Shown here: piece by piece, positions 24,453-32,250 of the stretch
Numbering within the stretch: position 1 is the first letter of the stretch
Layout: each line of letters begins with the position of its first letter
NCBI GenBank assembly: GCA_964501365.1
Contig: CAZCST010000004.1
Coordinates: forward strand, 1 to 64,000
From: CAZAMB01 sp964501365
Lineage (GTDB): Bacteria > Planctomycetota > Phycisphaerae > UBA1845
Direction of reading: 5' to 3'
DNA: 64,000 bases
Notes under the pieces: model-generated
The model's database searches: none
Told to the model about the DNA's origin: nothing
What the model saw: only the letters and a program-made list of their open reading frames with translations
Program-made: the position numbers and the translations under genes

Positions 24453-25184
24453 GCAGAAATGGGCCAGAACGAGTCCCTCCCTCTCCGATTCTTTTTCCAG
24501 GCAGTCCACAAGCTCTTGAAACTCTTGCACTTGCAAGAGTTTCTCGATTCTTGACCCCTCGACTGCCCTCAAACTGCCCTCAGAAACAGTGTTCGCCGAC
24601 GCAGGAATTGACATGGACTCTGCTCCAGCTGCCAAGGCCAGCATCGCTTGCTGACTGTCGTCATCGCGCAGGTGATAGTACAGATCGAGCATGTCCGACG
24701 ACGAGTGGCCGAGCCATGCCAGGGCCTTGCGGTGGGCGACGCCGTGATCGGCGCAAAGGCTCGCGAAGTGATGACGGAACGTTTTCGCGGTATATTCCTT
24801 CTTGATAAGCCACTGTCGGATGCGATAGAGATCGTCAGCCGAGAATCGGCGGGCGAGGGCAGGGCCCATCTCTCTACAATACTCTTTCAGCTTGCTCAGG
24901 TCCGCCCGATACTTCCATTCCGTTTTCGGTGCGACGCCCTTTGCTTTCACTAAGTCAAAATACCGATCCGCCAATTCATCGACGATGATCGTAGCTTCCG
25001 GCATCTTGTCCGTGCCGTTGTCCAGCCGTTGCTGGATTTCAATGGCCAGCCGCCGAGCTTGAGACTTGTTCGATACACCCAGTGTCTCGCAGACCTGGCG
25101 GCCGTCCGCATCCCGGAACTCGGCGGTATAGCGGCGACCGGTCCGCTGCTTGCCATCAATGTACGAGCTTCGGCGAACGATCAT
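24339..25184 (-). pseudogene. Internally deleted tyrosine recombinase
   Basis: About 281 aa from ATG 25184. The N-terminal SAM-like core-binding domain (AEFRDADGRQVCETLG...SADDLYRIRQWLI) is joined directly to the end of the catalytic domain (TFRHHFASLCADHG...WLGHSSSDMLDLYYHL). The middle of the catalytic domain, which carries the first catalytic Arg and the Lys strand, is missing, and the HxxR His is replaced at the junction (AKTFRHH). The frame is intact, so this is an in-frame deletion of perhaps 150 residues, and the product is very unlikely to recombine DNA. The 3' end is duplicated at 31 kb. Confidence 0.8.
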
Positions 25185-25205
25185 GACTGACACGAAAACC
25201 ACCAA

Positions 25206-25720
25206 GCAAGCCGCTACCGGTAAAACGCCAAGCCACGCCGCCTATCAGGTGCGCGACCGCGAAGGCCAGGGCCCACCGCTGGCACGGATATTTCCCGGGG
25301 AAATTCCGCGTCATCGCCGGGTGCAAAATCTATCCCCAGCGCGATGGAAGACGCTGCCTTGCCTGGGATCCGATCATCTTCTGGAGCGGCCGGTCGCCCC
25401 TCCGCCACGAACTATCGCGTGACTGGCATGTCGCCGACCTGCGGCGCTGGAGCGGTTACACCGGCGGTAATCCAGTGCCGTGCCCGCGCCCGCTAACCAC
25501 TCAAACTTGAATGCGCAAAGATACTCCGCAGCAGTTTGAGTTCTATCGAACGCTTAGCCCTCACTACCTAGAACTTTGAAGATGATAGGACGCTTGAATC
25601 AAAATATGGAACATTTCGAATCGTTTTTATTTTCCGGTGGCGGTTTTCGCTTAGATCCCTTGTCCGAGTCCACTATGCCCAACTCCAGGACATTGGCACG
25701 TCATCAGGAGAAGGTCCCCT
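25206..25720. other. 515-bp gap with decayed coding remnants
   Basis: A short plus-strand frame starting at ATG 25184 (MTDTKTTKQAATGKTPSHAA) looks like the beginning of a small element-borne gene but loses frame after ~30 codons. A second frame nearby reads FRVIAGCKIYPQRDG and stops at about 25510. Contains ATTTCCCGGGGAAA at 25290-25303, also found at 1721-1734. No intact gene. Confidence 0.4.
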
Positions 25721-28700
25721 CTAAGCAATCACACTCTCCAGGAAATCGTCGCGGCGGGGCATGGAGCGTTCCGAGACATGGTGCTTCTTTCTCCGTCGAG
25801 TGAACAGGTCCTGAAATGCTTCCATATACAAGTAGAAGACGGGCGTTACATAGAGCGTGAGCGATTGGGAGAACAGCAGTCCGCCCACCACAGCCAGGCC
25901 TAGCGGTTGGCGCGATTCCGCCCCCGCCCCGATACCCATCGCGATAGGGAGCGTCCCCATCAGTGCTGCCATTGTCGTCATCATGATAGGACGAAAACGC
26001 ACGGTACACGCCTGATGGATCGCATCGTGGGCGGACAATTGCCGGTCCCTCTGCGCCTCAACCGCGAAATCCACCATCATGATACCGTTCTTCTTCACTA
26101 AACCGATGAGCATGATCACGCCCACGAACGCATAAAGATTGAGATCGACGTGAAACCAATACAGCGTCAGCAGCGCGCCGAAGCCCGCAAAGGGAAGCGC
26201 CGTTAATATCGTGATAGGATGCAAGTAACTCTCATAAAGAATCCCGAGCACCATGTAAATCACCAGGATTGCGATGAGCAGGAGTGTTTCTAGCCCTTGT
26301 TGAGACGACTGAAATACTTGCGCCGTGCCCTGGAAGCTGCCGATGGCTGTTGCCGGTAGCACCTTTCTCGCAAGGGCTTCCACCTTGGTCACGGCCGGAC
26401 CGAGTGAAAACCCCGGTTTCAAGTTGAATGAAATGGTTACCGCGGGAAGTTGGCCGAGATGATTTATCGCCAGAGGGCCGACGGTGCGAGTGACCTTGGC
26501 AACCGCGTCAATCGGGATCAACTGTCCATTCGCTGCACGGATATGTAACAAAGGCACCGCCAGTGGATCGGTCTGAAATTCCCGCTGCACACAGAGGATG
26601 ACTTGATATTGGTTGTTCGAGCCGTAGATCGTGGAAATCTGTTTTGAGCTGTAGGCGCTTCCCAATGCAATTTCAATCTGCTCCGGAGTCAGTCCAAGGG
26701 TTGCCACTTTGTCGCGGTCGATGTCCAGGCTGACCTGCGGCGTGTTCAGCTGTAAGTCGGTGGTCACATCCTGGAACCCAGGCAACTCGCGCATGCGATC
26801 CACAAGTTCGGGGACCTGGCTGTAGAGTTCTTCGAGATCGGATCCTTGCAACGTGTATTGGTACTGGCTCTTGGTCAGCTGACCACCGAGGCGGATCGGC
26901 GGCACGTTTTGCAAAAACGCACGAATACCGGGAACGACGGCAAGCTTGGTCCGCAGTTCCTGGATCATCTCATCCACGGATTCCGTGCGCTGCGAACGCG
27001 GCTTGAGCCGTAGGAAGAGCGTGCCGGTGTTCGTTCCGGAAGCCACTCCGCCGCGAAGCCCGATATTGGAACTGAAGGCCTCGATGCGAGGATCCTGGTT
27101 GAGGATGTCAGCGAGCGCCTGCTGGTGACGGACCATAGAATCAAAGGAAATTCCTTCCGAAGCTTCCGTCTGAATAAAGATTCGGCCCGTGTCCTCATTG
27201 GGCAGGAAACCCTTGGGAATGATTGTGTAGAGGTGGAAAGTGGCGACCAGGATACCCGCCGAGGCGATCATGGTGGTGAGTCGATGACGCAGCACCCAGC
27301 GCAACGAGACGTCATACACGGCAAGCGCTGCATCAAAAACCCGCTCGGTGGCACGATACAAGCTTCCGCGGCGCGCGTTCGTGGACGAGCGCAGAAATCG
27401 GCTGCATAGCATTGGCGTGAGGGTGAGGGAAACGAAGCCGGAGACGAGGATAGCCACCCCGATGGTGACGGCGAATTCGCTGAGAAGTCGTCCCAGGATA
27501 CCGCCCATGAAAATAATCGGAATGAAGACCGCAGCGAGCGAAAGAGTCATGGACAGTACAGTGAATGCGATTTCACGCGAACCATCCAGCGCCGCTTCGA
27601 GCTTTCCTTTCCCGTGCTCCATGTGCCGCATGATGTTTTCCAGAACTACGATTGCGTCATCGACGACGAATCCAACTGAAAGTGTCAGAGCCATGAGTGA
27701 CAGGTTGTCCAAGCTGTACCCAAGCAGGTACATGGCCGCAAACGTGCCAATCAGAGACATGGGTATGGCCACACTTGGGATGAACGTCGCGGAAAAGTGG
27801 CGTAGGAAGAGGAAAATGACCATCACCACAAGCCCAAGGGTAAGGACCAGGGTGAACTTGACGTCATTGACCGACGCGCGAATGGATTCCGATCGGTCGT
27901 ATAGCACGTCGATAGAAATAGACGCGGGGATCTGCTCGCGAAAGTTCGGGATAAGCGATCGAACTCGATCTACGACTTCGACCGTGTTGGCTCCCGGCTG
28001 CCGCTGAATGGCCAGAACGATCCCACGATCATTCTCAAACCATGCGGCAGCTCGGTCGTTTTCAACGCTGTCTTCGACCGATGCGACCTCATCGAGCCGA
28101 ACGGGGTTGCCACCACGTACTGCGATGATCAGCCGTGCATAGGCCGCGGCATTGGTCAATTGACCATGGGCTTCGACCGTAAAGGCCTGATGCGGCCCAT
28201 CGAGCACGCCGGTAGGTAAATTGACGTTCGCAGACCGAACGGCCTCACCCACCTCATCAATCCCGATGCGCTTAGCCGCAAGGGCATCCGGGTTCACTTT
28301 GATGCGCACCGCGTATTTCTGAGCGCCATTTACGACGACCTGCGCCACGCCCGGGATCGTCGAGATTCGCTGCGCCATGAACGTTTCCGCATATTCGTTA
28401 ATTGTGTACAGAGGAAGCGATGGCGACGTAACGGCCAGATACAAAACGGGCTGGTCGGCGGGATTCACTTTTTTGTAGGAAGGCGGAGTGGGCATGTCGG
28501 CCGGAAGTTTGGCCTCCGCGCGGGCAATGGCAGCCTGAACGTCCTGTGCCGCCGCGTCGATGTTTCGATTGAGCGTGAATTGTGCGGTGATCTGCGTCGA
28601 GCCGAGAAAGCTGGTTGACGTCATCGAATCCAGACCGGCGATCGTGGAGAACTCTCTTTCCAGCGGTGTGGCTACGGAAGATGCCATCGTCTCGGGACTT

Positions 28701-28861
28701 GCACCGGGCAAGCTAGCCGTAATCTGAAGAGTCGGAAAATCGACGTTCGGAAGATCGCTGACGGGGAGGACGCGGTAGCTCATGACACCGAAGATCACGA
28801 TTCCGAGCATGACCAAGCTGGTCATGATGGGCCTTCGAATGAAGGGTTCAACGAACGTCAT
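25721..28861 (-). CDS. RND efflux transporter, inner-membrane pump (HAE1/MdtB-AcrB-like)
   Basis: 1046 aa, the standard length of proton-driven RND pumps. It starts FVEPFIRRPIMTSLVMLGIV (first membrane helix), has large periplasmic domains (DLPNVDFPTLQITASLPGAS) and motif GFVVDDAIVVLENIMRHME with the proton-relay Asp pair in TM4. A second repeat includes GFLPNEDTGRIFI and ends FQDLFTRRRK. It expels drugs or other amphiphiles with a periplasmic adaptor and an outer-membrane channel. The start overlaps the adaptor stop by 1 nt (TAATG). No outer-membrane factor gene is adjacent, so a chromosomal TolC-like partner must be borrowed. Confidence 0.95.
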   Translation of the reverse strand: MTFVEPFIRRPIMTSLVMLGIVIFGVMSYRVLPVSDLPNVDFPTLQITASLPGASPETMASSVATPLEREFSTIAGLDSMTSTSFLGSTQITAQFTLNRNIDAAAQDVQAAIARAEAKLPADMPTPPSYKKVNPADQPVLYLAVTSPSLPLYTINEYAETFMAQRISTIPGVAQVVVNGAQKYAVRIKVNPDALAAKRIGIDEVGEAVRSANVNLPTGVLDGPHQAFTVEAHGQLTNAAAYARLIIAVRGGNPVRLDEVASVEDSVENDRAAAWFENDRGIVLAIQRQPGANTVEVVDRVRSLIPNFREQIPASISIDVLYDRSESIRASVNDVKFTLVLTLGLVVMVIFLFLRHFSATFIPSVAIPMSLIGTFAAMYLLGYSLDNLSLMALTLSVGFVVDDAIVVLENIMRHMEHGKGKLEAALDGSREIAFTVLSMTLSLAAVFIPIIFMGGILGRLLSEFAVTIGVAILVSGFVSLTLTPMLCSRFLRSSTNARRGSLYRATERVFDAALAVYDVSLRWVLRHRLTTMIASAGILVATFHLYTIIPKGFLPNEDTGRIFIQTEASEGISFDSMVRHQQALADILNQDPRIEAFSSNIGLRGGVASGTNTGTLFLRLKPRSQRTESVDEMIQELRTKLAVVPGIRAFLQNVPPIRLGGQLTKSQYQYTLQGSDLEELYSQVPELVDRMRELPGFQDVTTDLQLNTPQVSLDIDRDKVATLGLTPEQIEIALGSAYSSKQISTIYGSNNQYQVILCVQREFQTDPLAVPLLHIRAANGQLIPIDAVAKVTRTVGPLAINHLGQLPAVTISFNLKPGFSLGPAVTKVEALARKVLPATAIGSFQGTAQVFQSSQQGLETLLLIAILVIYMVLGILYESYLHPITILTALPFAGFGALLTLYWFHVDLNLYAFVGVIMLIGLVKKNGIMMVDFAVEAQRDRQLSAHDAIHQACTVRFRPIMMTTMAALMGTLPIAMGIGAGAESRQPLGLAVVGGLLFSQSLTLYVTPVFYLYMEAFQDLFTRRRKKHHVSERSMPRRDDFLESVIA

Positions 28862-30024
28862 TAGCGGCTCGCCTGCTTGAAAGATTGGTTCGCATTGGAA
28901 CTGCCAACGTCGTGCACCTTCGAACCGGGAACAACCCTCAAGTGCCCATCGGTGACCACAATCTCACCGACACTGACGCCAGTGGAGATTACTGTTTTTC
29001 CCGCAAGTATCGGTCCGATTGTCACCGGACGCATTTCGGCGGTGCTGTCCATCGTGACTACGTAGACAAAGGTACCCTTTTGTCCGACCTGAATTGCCGG
29101 CGTCGGTACGACAACCGCCGCATGCAGTGTCGCGATGGCCAGCGTCACGTTGACAAACCGGCCAGGCCATAGAGCCAAATCATTGTTCTCAAATGTCGCT
29201 TTCATCCGCACCATACCGCTCAGCGTGTCCACTTGATTGTCAATGAAAGTGAGTTTTCCTCGCGAAACCGGACGATCCTCACCAGTGAATTCCGCATCTA
29301 CGACGAGTGGACTCAATGACATCTGCTCCTTGATCTTCGGCAGATGCCGTTCGGCCACGGCGAAAGTCACATAGATCGGACTGATTTGATTGATCGTCAC
29401 AAGAGCCGTGTCATTGGCTTTGATAATGTTGCCTTGATCCACCAGTCGCGCACCGGCGCGCCCAGCTATCGGAGTTCGGATTTCACAATACTCAAGCCGC
29501 AGCCTAGCGTTTTCCACAGCCGCCATGTCCGCTTCAACCTGAGCTCGCGCCGCATCAGCGCTCGCCTTGGTCTGGTCTCGCTCTCGATCGGCTGCCATGT
29601 TCTGGTCGAAGAGCTCCATGATACGGTTTGATTCCCTTTCCAGGTCGGCTGCAAGGGCTTGATCCTTCAGGAGCGTCGCTTCAGTAAGTCGAAGTGCCGC
29701 GACCAGCGGTCTCGAGTCAATGCTGAAAAGCAAATCCCCGGCCTTGACCTGCTGCCCCTCGTGGAAATGAATCTCGGTAAGCTGTCCCTCGATCTGGGGT
29801 CGAATCGTTACGGAAGCCAGAGCCTCCGCCCAACCGATGGCGCTGACTTGAATGGGTACATCTTCAGCGGAGGCTGTGGCGAGTGTTACCGGGACGGCGA
29901 ACTCGGCACGGTCTCCCGCCGAACCGATAGGCTCCGATGCCGATCGATCGCAGCCACTACAGAGCCATACGGCAAGAGCCAGGACTAAGATGGTCGAGTG
30001 AAATGGGTTGTCGGGATTGCGCAT
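28861..30024 (-). CDS. RND efflux periplasmic adaptor (membrane fusion protein)
   Basis: 387 aa. N-terminal lipoprotein-like signal (LALAVWLCSGCDR, Cys in a lipobox-like setting), then a barrel-sandwich/lipoyl half (IRPQIEGQLTEIHFHEGQQVKAGDLLF). An alpha-hairpin follows, then the second lipoyl half (EYCEIRTPIAGRAGARLVDQG) and a beta-barrel (ERHLPKIKEQM). It bridges the pump to an outer-membrane channel. It lies 9 nt after tetR and overlaps the pump gene by 1 nt, so all three form one operon. Confidence 0.93.
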   Translation of the reverse strand: MRNPDNPFHSTILVLALAVWLCSGCDRSASEPIGSAGDRAEFAVPVTLATASAEDVPIQVSAIGWAEALASVTIRPQIEGQLTEIHFHEGQQVKAGDLLFSIDSRPLVAALRLTEATLLKDQALAADLERESNRIMELFDQNMAADRERDQTKASADAARAQVEADMAAVENARLRLEYCEIRTPIAGRAGARLVDQGNIIKANDTALVTINQISPIYVTFAVAERHLPKIKEQMSLSPLVVDAEFTGEDRPVSRGKLTFIDNQVDTLSGMVRMKATFENNDLALWPGRFVNVTLAIATLHAAVVVPTPAIQVGQKGTFVYVVTMDSTAEMRPVTIGPILAGKTVISTGVSVGEIVVTDGHLRVVPGSKVHDVGSSNANQSFKQASR

Positions 30025-30033
30025 CGGGTGTGC

Positions 30034-30702
30034 TCAAGAACGCTTCGAAAAGATACCGCCCGATCGGCGCTTCCGTTCCGGATCGGTCAGAATTCCATGG
30101 AATACCACGTCGACGATTTCGCTCGCCTGTACAGCGAGCGGCTTTGTCCGGCCAGCCAGAAAGTTCGTAAACATCGTTCCATACGCGAGATTGCTGATGG
30201 CATTCGTGATGCGATCGACGGGCATAGTTCGAACTCGTCCGTCGGCCATTAGATCTGAGTACAATCGCCGCCAGCGGCCGATATTGGCCTCGCGATGCTC
30301 GAAATAGGTGGATTTCTTCCGATCCTTGAAAACGGCACGTTCCTGAATGAGCAGCTCCGCAAATTCTGGATGCTGGTCGAAAAATCCTAGGTAGGCAGTG
30401 ATTGCAGTGGCAATTCGGTCCAATGGGTCCACGACGTGCGCAATCGCGGCGTCCACCGCTTCGCGAATCCGCCGCATCCCAAGTTCCGCCGCGGTGAGGA
30501 ACAATTGTTCCTTGCTAGGAAAGTAACGATAAATCGTTCCCTTCCCTACGCCGATCACATCGGCCACTACCTGAATATCCGTACCGGCGTAACCGCGCTC
30601 AGCGAATAATGCGGCCGCCGCACTCAGAATTTCATCGTGGCGGCGAACGATGAGATCGGGATTTGTCGGTCTTCCATGGCGTTTTGCAGTTTTCGTAGCC
30701 AT
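30034..30702 (-). CDS. TetR-family repressor of the efflux operon
   Basis: 222 aa. The N-terminal HTH (RHDEILSAAAALFAERGYAGTDIQVVADVIGVGKGTIYRYFPSKEQLF) is a textbook TetR domain; the C-terminal ligand/dimerisation half is of the TetR_C type. First gene of the tetR-adaptor-pump operon. A 7-2-7 palindrome lies 19 nt upstream of the start and is the likely operator, giving autoregulation and inducible efflux. The inducer cannot be told. Confidence 0.92.
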   Translation of the reverse strand: MATKTAKRHGRPTNPDLIVRRHDEILSAAAALFAERGYAGTDIQVVADVIGVGKGTIYRYFPSKEQLFLTAAELGMRRIREAVDAAIAHVVDPLDRIATAITAYLGFFDQHPEFAELLIQERAVFKDRKKSTYFEHREANIGRWRRLYSDLMADGRVRTMPVDRITNAISNLAYGTMFTNFLAGRTKPLAVQASEIVDVVFHGILTDPERKRRSGGIFSKRS

Positions 30703-30720
30703 TGTACGCTCGAATTAATT

Positions 30721-30736
30721 GACGGACCCGTCCGTC
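30721..30736. promoter_or_regulatory. TetR operator candidate
   Basis: GACGGAC-CC-GTCCGTC, perfect 7-bp arms, within an AT-rich setting (AATTAATT on the gene side, ATTAAT on the other) just before the tetR start. Size and position are typical of a TetR-family autoregulatory operator. Confidence 0.7.
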
Positions 30737-30978
30737 CGTATTAATCGTATCCTCAGGCAATCATCATTGCGAAGACCAAACGTAAGAACTAGTCAGAGCT
30801 TGAGTCTTAAGACTATTGCGATTCTCGAAAAAACTAGCACCGCGATTGCGGTAGTAACTCATATGCGCACGCGTTGAATGCAGGGTCCATTCCCGAAAGC
30901 GCCTTCACTCCTTGCCGGAGCTTTGATCTATGCGTGGTTTGCATTAGCGTGACGGGCAAAGGCTGTAACCCATCCACG

Positions 30979-31111
30979 AACTGCCCTCAAACTGCCCTCA
31001 AAACGCATCTCGGGATGGCAAAAAACCGTGGAGGAACAGTACATCACCGAGACGAGCGAAGTCCTTGTCGCAACGCAAGTTGGGCGATAAAGTGAGGTTT
31101 CGGAAGAGGTT
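30979..31111. repeat. Direct repeat, right copy (recombinase 3' end)
   Basis: Near-identical to 24320-24452, including the tandem CTGCCCTCAAA motif and the sequence encoding the recombinase C-terminus, but with no recombinase gene upstream of it. It marks the right boundary of the ~6.5-kb module. Confidence 0.8.
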
Positions 31112-31173
31112 AAGGAAATGTCTCCGAACCAATCCCCCCTCATAAATAACCGATATCACTCAAGTACAGCCCG

Positions 31174-31800
31174 TTACGGGATGATGAGAACGCGCTGGAA
31201 GTAGGCGAAGTCGGCCAGGTCGATGTCGAAATCGGCATTGAAGTCGAAGGCTTCACAGCCAATACCCATTTGCAGTTGGCGATTTTCGATTGTCGATTGC
31301 CACGAAAAGCGTGAGTCGGAGTGCGGGTTTCGTATATCAAAGGAGACTGGATCGGTCATGCAGGGGGCCCAAGCGCCAAGGTCGCTTAAGGGCACCGCCT
31401 GATCGCAGTTGAAATCGCCCGCGCCGAATTCGTAGGCTCCGATGTCCGCGCGATCGCATAACACCCGAAGATGTCCGTCGAGGTCCGTTTCGCCTGGATG
31501 CGGCACGAAACTCGCGTCCCCGGCGTTGATGCCCGGCGAACCTACGGCGAGCCGAAAATCGTCGTCCTCATTGCCGGGAATGCCGTCCGGGCCGTCGGGA
31601 TCACGAAACATCGGACTATTGGTGCTATTTCCTTCGCCGCCAAATGCTCCTGTCCCTCCCTGAATGATTGAATGCGAAATTGTGATCGTAGGATTGAAAA
31701 AACCGCGAACCAAGCCTGGCCATTGAGGTGGGGCCTTAAATCCGTCATACGCCCAAAAAATCGTATTCTTTAGTAGTAATGTCGTCGGGGAATGATCGGA
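31174..31800 (-). pseudogene. 5'-truncated secreted beta-helix / dockerin-like protein
   Basis: Only the C-terminal part remains: parallel beta-helix rungs (NTIFWAYDGF, NPTITISHSIIQGG), a conserved SPGINAGDAS...DIGAYEF end of the 'choice-of-anchor' type, and a dockerin-like tail (DFNCDQAVPLSDLGAWAPC and FDFNADFDIDLADFAYF). The first in-frame Met is at 31713, but homologous-looking residues continue upstream without a start or signal peptide. A dispersed palindromic repeat (31267-31310) has been inserted in frame between the two dockerin halves. The gene was probably broken when the neighbouring efflux module arrived. Confidence 0.65.
31267..31310. repeat. Dispersed GATTTTCGATTGTCGATT-type repeat
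   Basis: Contains CGATTTTCGATTGTCGATTG and translates in frame inside the truncated dockerin-like gene (STIENRQLQ). The same family occurs at 33530-33648. Confidence 0.6.
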
Positions 31801-32250
31801 ATGATCTTGTTGTGTCGAATCGCTTCGAATCTTCCTCTGAAATGGATCCGGTGCTTATGCGAAACTCTGGCCGCTCGCGGACTTCGCTCTTGGCTTCTGG
31901 AGGTGTTGAGGCTTCTGACGATTCCGGCTCCATTCGCTACGGAACTTTCAACGCCACCTCCTTTTTCCTGTTTTCAGGATTCGTGATTTTTCCTTGAACT
32001 ACAGTCGCCACCCAAGAAGTCCCCTTTCTTTCGTTACCCAAATATTCCAAAAATCGCGCGCCGAAGGCGTACTTTGTTGTCCGCCGTCGTCCGAAAGCGG
32101 ATGATCACAAACGCTGGAGAAAACAGAGGTTGCGGAGAAAAAGGGCGTTTTTGCATATGTGGCGCAAACACGGTTTCCAATCTCCCTCCCTCTCCGGTTA
32201 CTTTCAATCTTCAGCAGTCCAAGATCGCTGAGCGCCTATTACACACTCGC
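31801..32250. other. 450-bp gap
   Basis: No supported gene. Probably decayed upstream sequence of the truncated beta-helix gene on the left and downstream DNA of the YgiQ-like gene on the right. Confidence 0.4.

Noticed and set aside
27348..28007. 219-codon plus-strand frame opposite the RND pump
   Set aside because: Antisense shadow, rich in Arg/Ser, no domain.
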